A stretch of 64,000 bases of DNA from Clostridium liquoris. GTDB lineage: Bacteria; Bacillota; Clostridia; Clostridiales; Clostridiaceae. This document shows positions 63,690-64,000 of this stretch, piece after piece. Made by a program: the position numbers and the translations under genes. The DNA is taken from assembly GCF_002995785.1 (NCBI RefSeq), contig NZ_PVXO01000036.1, forward strand, positions 59,566-123,565. Direction: 5' to 3'. Below the pieces are notes generated by a model. The model ran no database searches. It was not told the origin of the DNA and saw only the letters and a list, made by a program, of their open reading frames with translations. How positions within the stretch are numbered: the stretch's first letter is position 1; every line of letters starts with the position of its first letter.

Positions 63690-64000
63690 CTATTTTAAAT
63701 TGGAATCAGTTTTAATATTATCAGTGTTTCCCTCTGACATTGATTTAATAATACCTTCTCGTTGTTTCATTCTATAACTTTCACCTTTAATTACGACAAA
63801 ATGACAATGATGAACATATCTATCCAAAATTGCAGTTGCCAATACAGGGTCATAAAAAATTCTGGCCCATTCCTCAAAAACTTTATTTGAAGTGATAATT
63901 ATTGAACCATTTTCATATCTTCTAGATATTATTTCATAAAAGTCATCAACACTATTTTGATTGAGTTTTTTAAGCCCTAATTCATCAAGTATAAGTAAAT
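63690..64000 (-). CDS. istB: IS21-family helper ATPase IstB, C-terminal part
   Basis: The frame is open from the window edge to a stop at 63690, giving 103 residues of C-terminus. It starts LLILDELGLKKL, the Walker B of IstB/DnaC-like AAA+ ATPases. FYEIISRRYENGSIIITSN (sensor I) and ILDRYVHHCHFVVIKGESYR follow, both characteristic of IstB. The N-terminal Walker A lies beyond the window. IstB assists the IstA transposase of IS21 elements. It runs toward hsdS. Confidence 0.9.
   Translation of the reverse strand, partial: LLILDELGLKKLNQNSVDDFYEIISRRYENGSIIITSNKVFEEWARIFYDPVLATAILDRYVHHCHFVVIKGESYRMKQREGIIKSMSEGNTDNIKTDSNLK

Larger units (their letters stand above)
63620..64000 (-). mobile_element. 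IS21-family insertion sequence, partial
   Basis: The istB-like gene and the sequence between it and hsdS suggest one end of an IS21-type element. TGTTATTGTCA at 63620 could be the terminal repeat, and the nearby TTCCC..GGGGAA hairpin resembles ends of related elements. The istA transposase and the other end lie past the window, so the boundary is a proposal. Confidence 0.6.

Noticed and set aside
1..64000. tRNA, rRNA, CRISPR array or prophage
   Set aside because: No cloverleaf with TTCGA/GGTTC pattern, no spaced repeat array and no phage structural genes were seen; the only mobile DNA is the IS21-type end at the right edge.

Overview
The window reads as the chromosome of a low-GC, endospore-forming, anaerobic Firmicute, most likely Clostridium in the strict sense. 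The basis is strong A/T bias, AGGAGG ribosome-binding sites, the full spoIIIA operon, spoIVB, spo0A and spoIIM, pyruvate:ferredoxin oxidoreductase, iron-sulfur serine dehydratase and a clostridial-type 2-enoate reductase. The species cannot be named from the sequence alone.

Layout. 1-3.9 kb: rqcH (minus), then dapF and a lipoprotein. 4.0-10.8 kb: a compact type IV pilus / type II-like operon (pilB, pilC, four prepilins, a very short fifth prepilin-like gene, pilM-, pilN- and pilO-like genes) running into aroK, then aroQ, pepP and efp. pilC and aroK both appear to start at AUA codons. 13.2-19.3 kb: a zinc-ribbon protein, spoIIIAA-AH behind a sigma-E-like promoter, and an Asp23 protein. 19.3-30.2 kb: a long housekeeping operon, nusB-folD-xseA-xseB-ispA-[OLE RNA]-oapA-dxs-tlyA-nadK-argR-recN. 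30.3-35.2 kb: spoIVB, spo0A (sigma-H promoter with 0A box), a YhcN-type lipoprotein, spoIIM, a small membrane protein and a XerD-like recombinase with altered catalytic residues. 35.3-43.5 kb: nucleoside phosphorylases, two DD-carboxypeptidases, scpA/scpB and ytfJ/DUF2953. 43.6-44.7 kb: an S1-domain protein. 44.8-53.7 kb: a transporter, a cupin, a serine/threonine symporter, serine dehydratase and pyruvate:ferredoxin oxidoreductase, which together form a serine-to-acetyl-CoA route. 53.8-60.4 kb: a small spore-surface-type protein, an ABC-F ATPase, a nitroreductase, an M3 peptidase and a 2-enoate reductase. 60.9-64.0 kb: type I modification genes hsdM and hsdS, then the end of an IS21-family element cut by the window edge.

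The most striking item is the roughly 587-nt structured, comparatively GC-rich non-coding RNA between ispA and dxs. Its size, its long-range end pairing, its GNRA-capped hairpins and the membrane-protein gene directly downstream identify it as an OLE RNA with its partner OapA. Other items worth a second look are the two AUA starts, the tiny overlapping minor pilin, the catalytically altered XerD-like protein, and the tandem purine nucleoside phosphorylases that differ at the purine-contact Asn/Asp.
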